A stretch of 64,000 bases of DNA. Source: Tanytarsus gracilentus (taxonomy: Eukaryota; Arthropoda; Insecta; Diptera; Chironomidae). Each line of letters starts with the position of its first letter. The stretch's first letter is position 1. A program made the translations under genes and the position numbers. Below the pieces are notes generated by a model that worked only from the letters and a program-made list of their open reading frames with translations, did not search any database and was not told where the DNA came from. This document shows positions 15,101-30,100 of the stretch, in pieces. The DNA lies in NCBI GenBank assembly GCA_038502055.1, contig JAXRKN010000039.1:1426001-1490000 (forward strand), given 5' to 3'.

Positions 15101-18100
15101 TTATCAGGTGCTGAGGGTCCACTTAAGAGAGAACTGCAGCTCGATAATGTCAACTTGGAAGAAGCAAATCTTTTTGTTCAAATTTCCAGCAAATTAGAGG
15201 AGCGTCAGAAAGCATCGACTGATTTTGTCAAACTCGTTCAAGCTTTTCACACACTCAATATTGATCAGAATTCTGTTAAAGCTATTTGGAGCGTCCTTTC
15301 CGCAATTTATCATCTTGGACTCGCCTCAGCGACTAAAATTGGAAGTGGAAGCACTGCAAGGGTTCAATTTTCGAATCCATCATCCGCTAGAAAAGCTGCA
15401 ACTTTATTGGGTGTGTCGATGGAAGAACTGATCGCTGCATCTTTCACGACATCCCTCTCAAATTCAAATCCAGGAACACCCACAAGATCACCACCGGACA
15501 TTGGTGATAACACACTCAACGCTGCTTTTGATAGCCTCGAAGGACTAGTTATTGGACTTTATTCTGAAGCCACAGCTGCAGCTGTTTCATTGATAAATAA
15601 AGCAATTTCAACTTCAACCCACACAATTGCATCAATTCTTCTTGTTGACTCTCCGGGCTTTCAAAATCCTGCAAGTTGTGGACTTCAAGCGGGTGCGACA
15701 CTTTCAGACCTTAAACACAACTATTTGCAGGAGAGACTTCAACTTCTGTTTCATCATACATCATTAGTCATGCCACGTGAACGCTATGCACAAGAAATGG
15801 TTGAGATCGACAGTGAGGGATTTAATGACACCTTCCCGGGTCCACTTGTATCACTTATTGATCGATCGCCACAAAGTCATGTTGTTAGGACCTCACAGAG
15901 AGATTTGCGTGAGGCCGATCGTCGTGGTCTTTTATGGTTGCTCGACGAGGAATCAATTTATCCAAACTCTAATGACGATACTTTCCTCGAGAGACTCTTC
16001 ACTCATTACAGCGATCGTGAGAGTCAAAATTTGCTTAGAAAAGCACCAGGAAGTCGTCAATTTATTCTTCAACATCTCCAAGGAACAAATCCAGTTCTTT
16101 ACTCAGCTTCTGGTTGGCTCAAAGCAAGTCGTGAACATCCTGCAGTGAAAAATGCTATTAGTTTATTGCAAGACAGCTCTAAGGAGGAAATTAGCACACT
16201 TTTCATGTCCAACTTAGCTCGCGGTGGAACCATCTTTTGTGGCTCGATTGCTGGCATGGAGGGAACTCAATCTCTCCGTCGTGTCTCGTCCATTCGTCGC
16301 TCATTTACGTCGGCCGGCGTTAAGCGTAACTCAGTAATGCTCCAAGTGAAATTCACTGTCGATGGACTTATTGATACGCTCCGAAGAACTGGAACGCATT
16401 TTGTGCACTGCTTCTTGTTGCAACATAATGGCGGTCATTCAAGTATCGCGAATGGAAAATTAATGCAGCATGAGGGCGAAGATATTGTCAATGTTCCGCT
16501 TTTAAGATCACAGGTAGTTTTCACAAAACTCAAATTTTAAGAATATATTAAAACATTAAACTTATTCAGGTTCGTGGCTCACAAGTCCTTGAGGCTGCTC
16601 GCCTTCATCGTCTCGGTTTCCCCGAAACGGTTCCAATCAACGAATTTGTTCGTCGCTTTGGTCTTTTGAATGATCCAACAATAACGAAGGAAAACAATAC
16701 CGTTGAGGCAATTCTTTCATTTAACGAGATCGATGCATCAACTTACAGAATTGGACCCTCCCAGGTGAGTGACTCATCTTAACAAAAAAGTTCAATGTTG
16801 TCATGTGGGATTTTCTCCGTTGATAAATTACATCTAATTTATGCACCCGAAAAAAAAGCGTCAGTTCTAAAATTAAATCATTGTCAAGAGATGAAAAAAA
16901 ATGTAAAATGATGTTAATGACCCTCGTGAACAGTTGGCGTCATTTCTAAAACGTGATTCGCTCTCGTATGCGTAAATAGATGCATTATTTGAGCTGAACA
17001 AAATTCTTCATCTGACGCCGCATTGAAAAAAAACTTCACATTAACTTTTTTTGTGGAGCGTGCCTTTGAAATTGCGTCACGCGATGAATCGTGAGATTGA
17101 AGTTATAGAGCAATAATAAAAGAGAAATGCACAAATCGGTGATGATGGGTTTCTGACTTTTAGTGCATAAATGTGGACGTAATAAAAATTTTATTGCAAC
17201 GAAAGTTGAAATTTATGATTGATGAAATCTGGTAGTAAATTTTAAAAGTCGTAAAATTGATTTTTTTGAATGGATAGATTGCTCAATCGTTTGACACCTA
17301 AAAGTGTAATAATTTTCTATCTTGAACGTCAAAAATTAGCCTGTCACGATAATGAGAATCGAGCAACTTGTCACATCTCTCGAAAACCGCTACACGACTT
17401 AAGAAAGTGCAATTTGACACAATCTTTTTGCACTTAATTTGCTTGAGTAAAATTTTCACGTTCACTTGAGTGTGGTCTGGGTTTTAAGGATTTTAAATTT
17501 TGCAATCGGCTTAAAATTTCTCTTTGACAAATTGCACAATTGGCGCGAAAAACTTAAAAATAATTCATGTATCCGATCAAGTATTTTATTTTTTTTCGCT
17601 AAGTTGTCCACTTATTTATTCTCTGCTGCCACCAAGGCTTAAGATTCATGAGGTTGCATGATAAATGAGTGTTGTGTGGCACTTGCATAATTCGAGATAA
17701 AAAAGCAGCTCAATTATGATCCATTATTATGCGCTGCAGATATTGACAGGCTCAGTAACAACAAGTTTTGACTCTGCGCGATTTAATCGTGCTAAAACTG
17801 CATAAATGTCATTTTTCAAATTGACTCTAATGCACTTAATCATATTAAAAAGTGTGAGAGAGATAAAATTGAATTTTTGTAGCTCCGCTTTATAAAAATA
17901 AAAAAAATAAATATTAGAATTAAAATTTTAAAAGTCAACCTCAAAATTAAGAAATCGTAAAATAATTTTTATCATAGAAAAAAGTTTTTAAACTTCTTAG
18001 CTAATTTTTGCGCTTGCGATTTCTTATTGATTTTCCAGTTTATCTTAATCACTAAAATAAAGTACAATTAATTCATGACAGCAGCACACCGTTGACACAA

Positions 18101-21100
18101 CTTGTTTCTTTTCGCCGAGTTTGAGAGAAAACAATTTTATGCAATAAATCTTTGAAATTACTTTGTAAATCGTAAAATGCAATCGATTTTAATAAATTTG
18201 AATATTTTTTCACACTCGACGGATAGATTTGAAAATTATTCAAGTTTGCAAATTACAAAGGTGAAAAACTTTATGTTTTATAAATTAAGGACACAAATTT
18301 AATTTATTTTTCAGATATTTCTTATTAAATTTTCATGATTTGAGAAATTCTAAATATTTTAAATCCCCTTCTTAATATTATTGTTAATATTTTTCGCGTG
18401 TAATTGACGACGATTTATATGCTCAACAAGTTATAGGAAAAAATAGTTGTGAAAGTGATATTCGGACATTGTTCGACTGCAATTATAGTAAAACTTCAAA
18501 GATTGAATCTTCAGTTAACTCAATTTTTTTCCATCAGAAAAGCTCAATGCGGCTTCTTGGTCATTAACTGACGTGAATAAAATCGAGATACAATAAAAAT
18601 TTCATTTTCAATATCAAACGCATTGTTCATAAGCCACAAGACACGAAAAGAATTTCGTGGTATTTTTTTAAAAAGCGAAATTTTTTTATAATACAAAATC
18701 AGCAGGTAGACAACATGCACTCAGCATCATAGATCTTTTACATTTTATCCACTTTTCCTCTCTTTCAATTCTCTTTGTTTTGATTTACGAAGTACTTTTT
18801 AATTCCTCGATGGACTGCTGGTTGATAATCAAGACAAATGATTTTTATAAAATGTACACGAAAAAAATGCATCAACTTTCTATTGAAAATTAAAGGTTAA
18901 TGATCGGATATGTGTGTGCAACATTCGATTTGATTTTATTTAAACAATTTTAAAATCAACCGATGATACTTGGGTTGAGATGATGAACTGGAATCGGCGG
19001 TCTAAAAAATTTTATTAAAATTTAAAACTTTAAAACTTAAAAAAAACTTACGGAGGAGGAGGAGGAACATATGGTGTATCTGAATGTGATACTGAGTCAC
19101 TTGATGATCCGCCAAAAAATCTCCTAAAGCTGCACACTAAATTTTTTTTTTTTAAATAATAAATAATTTGAATTTTTTTTAAACTTACATTCTGGAATGA
19201 TGCAAAAAAAAGGTTTTCCGTCTGTGCTAGAAATTAGCAACACAGATGCGATCATCAAAAAAATTATTTTCTGAAAAATTTCTCATTATAAAAAAAAATA
19301 TTTGCAAGTTTTTTGTACCTTCATATCAGAGCTTTTGAAATCTTTCTCGTGCTCTCTCACAAGTTAATCACTTACTAACTATCAAGAACATATTGAGAAT
19401 TCAATTTATATAATGAAGGGTATTGAACCAATCAATTTACATCGTGATTCTTCAGATTAAAGATGATTTTTAATCAAATAAAAAGTTCTTTAAAATGTGG
19501 AAAATCCAAAAATTATTTGTGCACGCGTCTGATTAAATATTTTCGAATTATTGGAGAATTTTACGTATTTTTATAGCAAAAAAAAACAGAAATTCCGAGT
19601 CGAACCTTTATTAATCAAGAATATCACATTTTAGAAATCCCAAAACGTAATTTTATGTTCAACACATGATCGAAGAAAAATATTCAATTTTAATCTGATC
19701 GATCGATAGCTTCACACATATCCAAATACATTTTAACTGCATAAATTTTCTTCTTGCAAAATGAAACTGAAAACGAGTGCACAATTGCCTATTGATCCAT
19801 AAAACAAGCCATACCATGCGCGGAATTGGATTAGGGAGAAAAGTCTTGCAAGAAAGAGAAAAGAAACCTAATCAAGTTGCAAAGGCAATTTGCTCAATTC
19901 TTTCATTCTCTCTCTTTATGCTTTTATGTACATATATTAATTTTTATTGTGAGATATTTTCAAGTCAAGCCGAGATGCTTTTGTAAAATTGCAAATTTGA
20001 TTGCCTTCTCTGTGAAATGTGAAATGGGGAGGAGATGAAAATTGATTGCATGTCAACACGGCAAGTAGCTGAAATAAAATGTTTGCCTGGCAATTTGAGT
20101 CGCTGCTTGCTCTACATCTTACACGGAAAGCAAAATGATTTCATTAAGAACTCGAATGAGAGTTTTAGTTGTAAAAATTGTCCAGCCATTAACCTTCGAC
20201 AGCCTCAATAACTGTGCCCGGATAGAAAGCATGCCATCAATTTCATTGACTGACTATGTGTTTTATCTCAATGCAAAAATTTTCGCTATATATTCAAATT
20301 TTGCTGTGTGATAATCTGAAAAATCAATAAGAAATCGCGAGCGCAAAAATTAGCTTAGAAAGTTTTGAAACTTTTTTTGATGATGAAAATTATAAATTTT
20401 GGGATTTCTGTATTTGGGGTGGCAATCGAGAGAGATTTAAAATTTGCAAACGCCCACAAAATTTGTTTCTTTTTATCTTACCGAATTTTTATGCTAATTG
20501 AATTATTTAAAAGCTGATGAAATTTAAAAATCTTTATTCGTATTTTATAGTTTTAAATTAATATTTTTGTGTCCACCCCTTGCTATAACGCCACTTGATC
20601 TAATTTGTCCTCCGACTCTCTCTCTCATTTATCTTCTTCGGAAATAGTCAATGTCAACTTTAAACAAGTTCATTATTGCATTTTCCATCCTCTCCCACTT
20701 GGAAATCACATCCCATTCGATTGATCGATGGATTGAGATCAAATCAATTGAATCTTGTGAAAATTGCATTTGACAGAAGGCACCGAATGATCGCTTGTGC
20801 GTGTCTTAGGCTGTTAAATATGTACAACAGTAGAAAATGTAAACAGAAGAATGAGGATCAATGGTAAAGTGAGCCGACATGAAGATGTCAAGCAATTTGC
20901 AAGGGAAAAGCTTTAATCTCGAATTCTCAAATTTGATTTAAACTTAACAATGTCTTCCTTTAAAAATTTCTCACTTCCAAGTTGAAAGTCTCTATATCTC
21001 GTTAGGTGCCATCTGCGTGACATTTTCAAGTGTGAGACATGTGGCGCTTTAAATTGTGGTGTACGCATGGCGGCAATAAACATCATTATCAGCAGATGCT

Positions 21101-24100
21101 GATTGTCACTTTCTATTGACCATTTAATTCGCGATCATCGACATAAATCTGGCGAGTGGCTTCACTCACATTGCAATAAGTTTGCATGAATTTATTTGCC
21201 AACTCACTGAATAAATTGAAAAAGCGCAACAACATAGAAAAATAATTGCCATGACACTTCTATACTTCTATGTTGTGGCCTCGAGGCTACTTTCATACAC
21301 TCTTCGCATGTCATGGATAGAAATTTCCAATTCACACCTCTTCACGTGCATGAACACATTTTTTTCTGTTCCGACTTTGCAATAAGTCACAATATGTCAC
21401 CGCTGGAGGACTTTTCGTATGACGACGGCATCGAGAGTGGAATTTAGTCGCACAAGAAATGCATTTTTTCAATTATCGCGTACAAAATTTAGCTTTTTGT
21501 GAAGGCACTTGAGAGGTTTGTGGTCGCAACGTAATAAAGTGAAATAATTTATTTTTTTTATACCTCGCGATTTGATAATTTTTTGCTTTTTTTATAAATT
21601 AAATTATAATAAGGAGATTTAAATAATTTTCATTTTAAACGTGAGTAAAATTGTTTTAAAAAACATCTCGTAGACCTTTTAATCACAATTACGCAACTCT
21701 TCAACTTCTCAAGCGGAAATCAAAGCGAAAATCTTGTTCATCGTCCAATTATTTATTTCCGATTCGTATCAGACCCATTACGAACAATTATTCAAGTGGA
21801 AAACTTCACATCCAAATTAATATCTCGCAGAAATTCATTATAAAGACTTTTGAGAATCGCGTGAAGTTGAAGCACAATGAAGACAGAAGATGTGAAATTG
21901 GTTCTATTAAGAAGAGAAAAGAGAAAAAAATCTTATAAAACCACTTCCGCTCACGTCTTCATCATCTCCTCTGTCTTTCGATCTTCCAAAAAAAAATCTC
22001 TTTAAATTATTTGAGATTCGATGCACTTTTTATGAAACTCTTCTTGTGTTTGATGATCAAACTTTGATGTTGAGCCACCGAGGCAAATATTTAATATTTT
22101 TTGAATCAAGTTTTATTGACCTCTGTTGAGTGATTATGAGAATTTGAAATCGGGTAGGGTTGATTTAAAAAATAATGTCATTCGAATATTAAATTAGAAA
22201 TTTCCTGGAATAATGCAAATATTTAAAATTATTTCATTCACACAACTTTCAATCTTTCTCTAACTGAGCGTGTCATAACTCACAACTGACCCCCATAATA
22301 ATTATCCCAAAAAACTCCAAAACATTCACAGCATCTTTGAAAGAGAGAGAGAGAGAGAAAGTCACGAAATTCTTAAGAAAATTTAATTCAACGAACAAAC
22401 TAATTGAACTCGTTCCCGCACCGTCGTTGCTGAAAAAAAGCAAAATAATGCACGGTGGAAAAAAGAGAGAAAGATGTCAGGTTGCGTCGAGATAGAGAAT
22501 AAACGAAAAGAATCATATCATGGCTATAACAAAAGAAGAAAACAACATAAAGAGATCGCGCACGATAAAATGTAAAAGCCGAAAAAAAATCTTCAATTAC
22601 TTCCAGTGGAAAGTGCTCAAACGACTTAGTGCACCTTGTTCAGTTTCCATTGGAAATTTTTATTGTGAAGATAAAGATGAAAGAAGGAAGGAAAAGAGGC
22701 ATCGAGACGATGATGATGGTCGTTCGGTTGAGAAGCCTATAAACCGTGAAGCCGTTCACTTCGGTTATCGTGTCTCGCGCGCGAATTTTTAATATTTTAT
22801 AAATAAAAAGTGTGGACATAATTTTTTTGCCGATTCGGTTGATTGATTTAATATTCTTGGTGCAAAATAATTTTTATTCCCATAGCGTGCAAATCGCGAG
22901 TGAATTCAAAAATAAATAAATTATTTAACTCTCTCGTGTGAGCTTTAAGTTTTACCTATATGGAGAAGAAAAAAGAGAGTGAAAAGGCAAAATTTGCTAT
23001 TAAAAATCAAAAGCATTAACAAATGTGTGTTTGTGAGTGTGTTTAGTGTGGATTTAATTTTTTCAACTGGAGTCGCTAGTTTGACTTGAACATTTAAACG
23101 CGCAACAAGTGCTAGCAAATAAAGTCAAAGGAATAAAGGAAAAAAGAGACAAAAGAGGATGAAATAAGCTGATTTTAATTGTGGCTAATTTTCGCACCCA
23201 TATCGAGATTAATTTAATTGTAAATTTCTTTAAAAAACCACAAAGATTTTTTTTGAGAGGAATATATGTGAGAAAATTCTCTTTAATAGCTTGCGATTTC
23301 GCTTATGAATTCAAGAAGAAATAAAAATATTTTCAAAAGGTGTTGTTGAACCAAATAGGCGCTCACAAAGGTCATTAATTATGTGGGATTAACTCGAGCT
23401 TCGGAATTGATTAACTGTTAAGGATTGGTCATTTAAAATTTTATTTTTTGAGAAATAAAAATTTTTAAATCCTTTAAAAGCAAAAAAAAATAATTAAATT
23501 TTTGAAATTCAAAAGTTTCATCGCTTGCAAAACAAAATTTTAACCAAATTAACTTCAATTTGCTCCAAACACTTTTTACCTCATCAAAATTTTTAAAAGA
23601 GAAAATCAATTAAATTTGATTATGAGAGATAAATTGTTGAAAACAACTCTCGACCAGTGAGTGATTAAATGATCCATGCGTGTGCGCGACTTCAGCATTC
23701 CACTTCTTTTTCCTCAACATTGCTCTCCATTAATTAGCGAAAATCTAACAACAGCTCAAACCGTTAATTATGAATAGATATTTTCAATAGCATTTCTCCC
23801 TTAATAATCTCACGAAAGAGCTTACAAAACATGAATGCAATTAAATAATTTTAAAGGCATGAAAAATCATTGTTTTCAAATTAAGCGAGAAATAAAGCTA
23901 CGGAGATGCAAAAACGGTATATTTTCGGGTAGCATTGCATTTTACCCATTTTTCACAAGTGAATGCTGCCGTTGTAGAAAATGAGATAAGATAAAATTTA
24001 CAAAGGGAAATGCAAAAACAATTGTAAGAGTGCTCAAAGGAAAAGAAGAATTAAAATAAATTTTTCGGGAGTTAAAGCGCATTTTTTTCACTAATGATAA

Positions 24101-27100
24101 AAAATTTCTCGGACACTTTAAAAAAATTTTTCATTTTTTAAAATTAAGCGCAAAAATTCCAATCAGCAATTGATAAAAGTAAAAATACTTCACGATTCAT
24201 TCTGCACTTTGCATTAAATATCCAAACAAGGCTGAGAATAAGCAAAACGGTAAACTCTCTTGATCTTGAACTCGAGCCGTCTTGCATTATATACACTCGC
24301 AGTGTCTTCCGGTGTTATGTCCAAAAAACTGGATCATTATTCATTTCCATAACATTTTGGACAGCAGAAAATGCGAGGCGAGAAAATTGTTCTGGAAATG
24401 TTAAATTTTGTGTCACATAAAATTTCAAAAATTTAAATCTTCTAATAATTTTAAAATTTTCACTTAAATTTATATTTTTTCTCCAACATTTTTTTGCAAA
24501 ATTATCTCAACACAAATATTTCCATCCCTTTGTGAAAACGAGAATATTTTACCATGGATCTCGGTCAGATATCAAGTCAGTAAAACGAAGTTAAAAAGAA
24601 AGAAAAAAAATTAAGACAATCCAGAAAATTATGCGCTGCTCTCGTTCATTTATGTTTCTGTTCCTTTTCATCGAGCATCTCGAAAATATTTCATTCAATC
24701 GGTTTCCTTCAATACACATTCTTACAGTAATGTTCGACAGATGGATGTTGGATGAGGTACAAAACAATCAATTACATCGAATCTCATGCATGAAAAAGTA
24801 AAAAATTTCTTTTCCGTATGTGCAACAATTATTTGTAAGATATTTCGAAATTAAATTCCTTTCTCGCATTAATTGATTGATGATTAATTAATGATTGAAG
24901 TGAGAGGAATAAAATTTTAATTCTGGATTAAATAAATAACTAATGAGAATTCACTCATACAGCGAAAATTAAAATTCAATAAAACTTAAATTTGCATCAA
25001 TGTTGTAGTCCGATGTAAATTACAATTAAAACACAATGCAAAAATTTCACCCTCATTATCGAAAACAACCGATTGATAAATGTCGGAAATTAGTTAAATT
25101 ATTTCCTCGAAAACCTTAAGCTGATTTTTAATTGAAAGAAAAAAAACATTGTTGCACATCGAAACTTTGTTTAGACCGCAGGAGATTACGAAAAATATTT
25201 ATGTTGAATGGCAACATACAGTAGGCATTCATAACTCATTGAAATCGCAAGCATTGAAGAAAAATATTCAATTAAAAATATTTCACAAAAAGACATCTTT
25301 TGAAAGTGGTTTGACATCGATTTTGTAACTTTTATAACGAAGAAAAATATTATTAGAAATATGGAGACATTGAGACCTGCAAACTACCATCCAGTTCCCG
25401 CCGTTCGAAGGCATAAAATAATTGCGGTGCCGCAAACACAAAAGCCAACAACTTTATCGAGAAATTCACCTGTGACAAAAGTCAAGAAGCCGTTGAGTCC
25501 GTTAATTAAGAAATCCGAGGTGACAAAAAAAGAGCTGCACTCTGATGATGATGACTTTTACTCGAAGCTCACGCTAAATGACACTGAGCAATCACTTGAG
25601 GATGAAATTTTCAAGGAGTTGGAGAAGGTTGCACACGACGAGGCGAAACTGAATGCGGCCATTCAAAATTTCGATAAAATTCTCAACGATTACAAGATAA
25701 AAGAGGCGAAGAGGATAGAAGTGAAGCCATCGGGCATTCCCAAGCCATTACAAAAGTCGAAAACATGCAGCATAATTGAGTCTAAGTGCATCCTCAAAAA
25801 AGCACAGAAGAAAGTTAATAAACCACTTAAGGTGGAGAACGTTGAGGCGGTAACAAGTGCCGGTTACTATCAAATCACAAAAAGTCTCTGGAATCTTGAA
25901 GACTTTGATAATTTCGCTAAATCAGCGAGTCGACATTCGCCGGCGTCGAGGAAATTGTCGGAGGGCACGCTATCGAAGAGTGTGTGGGAAGTGAGTCCAT
26001 CACGACCGCCATCCATCAGCCGTCAACCATCCATCAGTAAAATTCCCATCAAATCATCATCCAACTTATCAACGTCAATGTTGCAATTAAACACAACAAT
26101 TGCCGTAAATCAGCAAAATCTTTCTCCTGTCGCCACCAACAATTTATTATCGTCCAAGAAATCGTCCGTCTATGCATCATCACTCGGACTCTCCCTCTCT
26201 CATCAATCATCGAGCGTTCAAAAAAGTAGAAGATCCTCAATAAGCAACTACGTCGAGACGAAAGCGAGCATGCAGCGTAGGAATCTCATCAATTTGCCGG
26301 CCGCCAACAAACCCATGCCGCTTAAATCATCGAAAACATTAGCAAAGAGTGAAATGTCCATACACGGAAAGTTTGCGATGAAAGCACAAAAAATTAGCGA
26401 TCAAAATTCAATTTTCAATGACAACACAACCAAGATGAGTCTCGTCATTAAGAAACGTGACTACATTGCGAAGAAGCCGACAAATGTGAGCATGAATATG
26501 AAATTGAGATCAGTAGTGAACAACAATAATGATGCCATACCGAATGAGATTGAAAGTAAATCGTCAGTCATAGCCGTTGCGACGAAGCAGATTGTTGCAC
26601 CCACACTCGAATCGCGCGATGTGATTTCCGAAGTTGTTTTGGGCGTTGAAAGTCAAGAGTCGATTGATAAGTTAAAGGACTATGAGAGTGACGACAGTGG
26701 ACACATTTCGAATGAAAATGAGGACACGATGGATTTAAAGAAACCACCGAGGAAAATTAGCGAGGAATTGCTCGAGATTTTTGAAAAGAAATCAACGCAG
26801 CAACCGACACAGTTGGCATCGAAAGCGAAAGCCATCGAGATGAATCATGTAAACTTAATAAAGTCATCAATGGAAATCTATCCGACATGCAAGAGCGAGG
26901 TAACCATTTTTATTAAGCAGTATTGAGCGAGACATGTGGAAGTGAGCGACAATTTGCGAAATTTACTATACTAGTTTGAGAGTTAATTATCTCATGATAG
27001 TAATGACATTTTAATTTTAATAAGTCTAATAACCATGAGAAAAAGTGAGAAGCTCAAGAAGATTAAAACCTTCTCTTCGATCGCTTTATTTAGCGATTTG

Positions 27101-30100
27101 CGAATCATCAAAAGAAATTTTTCGTTGAGATTTTTAGAAATGTGAAGATAGTAAAGTGATTTAGCAAATTAGCTGCTTATGTGGCTTTGTTGAGATTAAA
27201 GAAGAGTTGGACACTCTTGGATTAAATCTTTATTAATTTTAAAAGATTAAAATTAAGCTCATTTTTCATATGATAAAATTTATGGAAACAAGCGAAGCTT
27301 TGTTAATCTCAGGATTTAAAATTAAAACTTTTTTGATGGATTCTTTTTATTTTTTAAGTCTTTAATAGTTTGATGATCCATAAAAATTCTAAAGTATTCT
27401 GAGGTATAAAGATTTAAAAATAAAAGTGTCCAAGCCTTTCTCGAACGTTTTCATTTCTAAAAGAAATTTGAACCAATAATTTTCGCATATTTCGATTCCA
27501 TTCATGATGACTATCGGAAGTTTCTATGTACGATATTTTGATATTATAAATATTTTCTTTTCACTCTCGTTGATGTTTTGTCGAGCACTTATAGCCTCGA
27601 TTTGTGAAAGCAAAATGTTCGCACATTTACACGAGTTTAAATAATTTTTATTATTAAAAGAGTGATTAGTGAAATTAAACCGAAGCTAAAATATTTGTGT
27701 GTGAGGAATATATTAAGCAAAGAAATTAAAAATTAGCATAAAATAAAAAATACTTTCCTCATTCCACATAAACTTCAATATTTGTGCTAACAGTTAACAA
27801 CATACTCAATTGTTTTAAAGAGAATTGCAAATAAAAAAATGTTAAATGCGAATTTTTTATATTGAGAATATTAAATGGTGTTATGGTGACGATTTTCAGA
27901 AGAAATGTGTCAAATTTCAATCCATGGGTAACATTTGAGGATTTCAATTTCAGTTTTTTAAATATCTGCAAAAATATTTTTTGTAAAATCATTACATGAG
28001 AAAATGAAAGCGAAATCTTGCGCAATTTGAAACAATAAATCACAAACATCAGACTTCCGATAACGCCTGAAGCGATAAAGCATGACTCAGTTGACAAAAT
28101 GCATGCACAAATTATGAGAAAAAATCATAAATTACACACTGTCGATGAAATGCGATTTCCGGTGATCGGATTTAATTAAAACAATTTCCTAGCCTTTTAT
28201 AGACGCTCTCTGCTGTTTGTACATGAAGTAGCATAATGAGACTCATGAATTATTTATAATTTCATTGGTAGACCCGAAGCAATAATGTTACAAATCGCCT
28301 GTAACTTTTCTCCTATCTTTTTCTATAATTGCTTTTTAGTTCATCTTGAAATTTCATAGAAAATTATTACTTAACATTTTATTAAGGAAATCCACCATAA
28401 GATTCAAATACAATAAAAAGCCCAAATTTAACCAAAAATAGAAAAAGTTTAAATTTTATAAAGAGGAGAATTTTAAAAAGTTTTTCATCGATAACATCGA
28501 CATTAAATCTAGTCGCTGCACTGCATTAAATGTCATGTGAAAAAGTTTCACTTTCATTATCGGAAGCAAAGTAAATGGCGAGAAGTATTGATCTCTTTTA
28601 AAAAAGGCTTTTAACTTTGAGAATTGAGTTTTTTTCTTTAGATAATTTTCGCTTTTCTTTATCGCTGGTGAGAAATCAGAAATTGAATGCAACACTCGGC
28701 ACTTAGCAGAGAAAAGAAATAAAATGTAGTCTCATAATTTAGTTTTTTGAAATTATCAAGATTTCGCATCGACATCGAACTTTAAGAGGGAAAAATGCTT
28801 TTAAAATTAATGCGCAAAATATTTTGATGGGAGGGAACTATTTTTTTCTTCAACTTTGATCTCACGATTTGAGTTGATTAATGTGTTAACATAACGCCCT
28901 TGATTGTTACTTTCTTTCTGGTGTATTTTATTGGCGCTGCAAAATTATGTATTATTACATTGCGGTTGCTGTTTGATGGGAATAATCGAGTTATTATCAT
29001 AAAATAAACTCTGCAGAGTTAGATGAGGGTTTGTTAGTGAATCATGTCACAATTTAACTTGATTTCATTCAAAAATCAACCCACACATAATTTTCTCTCT
29101 TAAAAAATATTTCACCTCATAATCAAGCGACTTTCGAAATTTATTCGTCGTTAATTATTTATTACAACAGCATCGAAAATATTAAGCGTAGAAGCTTGAT
29201 ACGCTAAAAAAGGAAAACATAAGAAATTTTCTTCTTCTTTTACACATTTTCATTTCGGAATTGATCAGAGAGAAAAAAATTAAAGAATCGATTTCAATTA
29301 ACAGTAATTTGTGAATTTTTGATGGATTAAAGCGGAGCGATCGAATGCTTTTGTGTGGTCATAAAATCGGATCTTTTGGCCATATTTGATGATGATTTCG
29401 AGAAATTCTTTCTCTCTCGCATCATCAATCATAAAAGATTGAAAAATACTTAATGAGCACCAAATGAGATTTTTTATCTCTCTCACTGATATTCTTGGCT
29501 GCTTTCACTAAACCTTTTTTACTTTTAGACAATGAATTGTCGCGGGTCAGATTGATGGTTACTTAAAGAGAGATCCATAAAAATATTTGCGAAAAAATTA
29601 TAACCAGGGGTAGAACATCGAATTTCATCAAAAACCAGAAAGATTAAATTTTAAACCCAAATTAATATCAGATTAAAATAATCTTAAAAATCAAGAAATC
29701 CAATGATTAATTAAAATTAAGTAAAACCCATTTGTCCACCCCTTAAAATTAAGTAATGAACATTGCATCGAGAGAAAGAAAAGAAATTATAAAACTTAAT
29801 GGATTTCGCGAGATGTTTTTGCTCTTTTTCGCCGTTGGGAGTCTTCAATTTGCTTTCAAGCTACAGATCATTAGTTAACTGCTTTAGTAAATTAATATTA
29901 CGGTTTATGCTTTGGGTTCACGGTCACACAAATTGAATAATGTGCATTGACTTCATAATGTGCACTGCAAAAATGAGAAGCAAAAATTTTCCGCAAGTAT
30001 AGAAAAAAAACGTGAGAAAATTCCACACATAAGAATTGAAGTGATTTAAATTTGAATGTTATCGCGAACGTTCCATCGCCTTCTAGGGAACACAATGAAG

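Noticed and set aside
22520..22792. 90-codon Lys/Arg-rich open frame
   Set aside because: Basic composition reflects a purine-rich stretch; no conserved motif. It may be untranslated leader for the exon at 25361.
27759..28097. 112-codon minus-strand open frame in the myosin intron
   Set aside because: Starts with TTG, low-complexity hydrophobic/Lys composition typical of AT-rich chance frames, no promoter or family signal.
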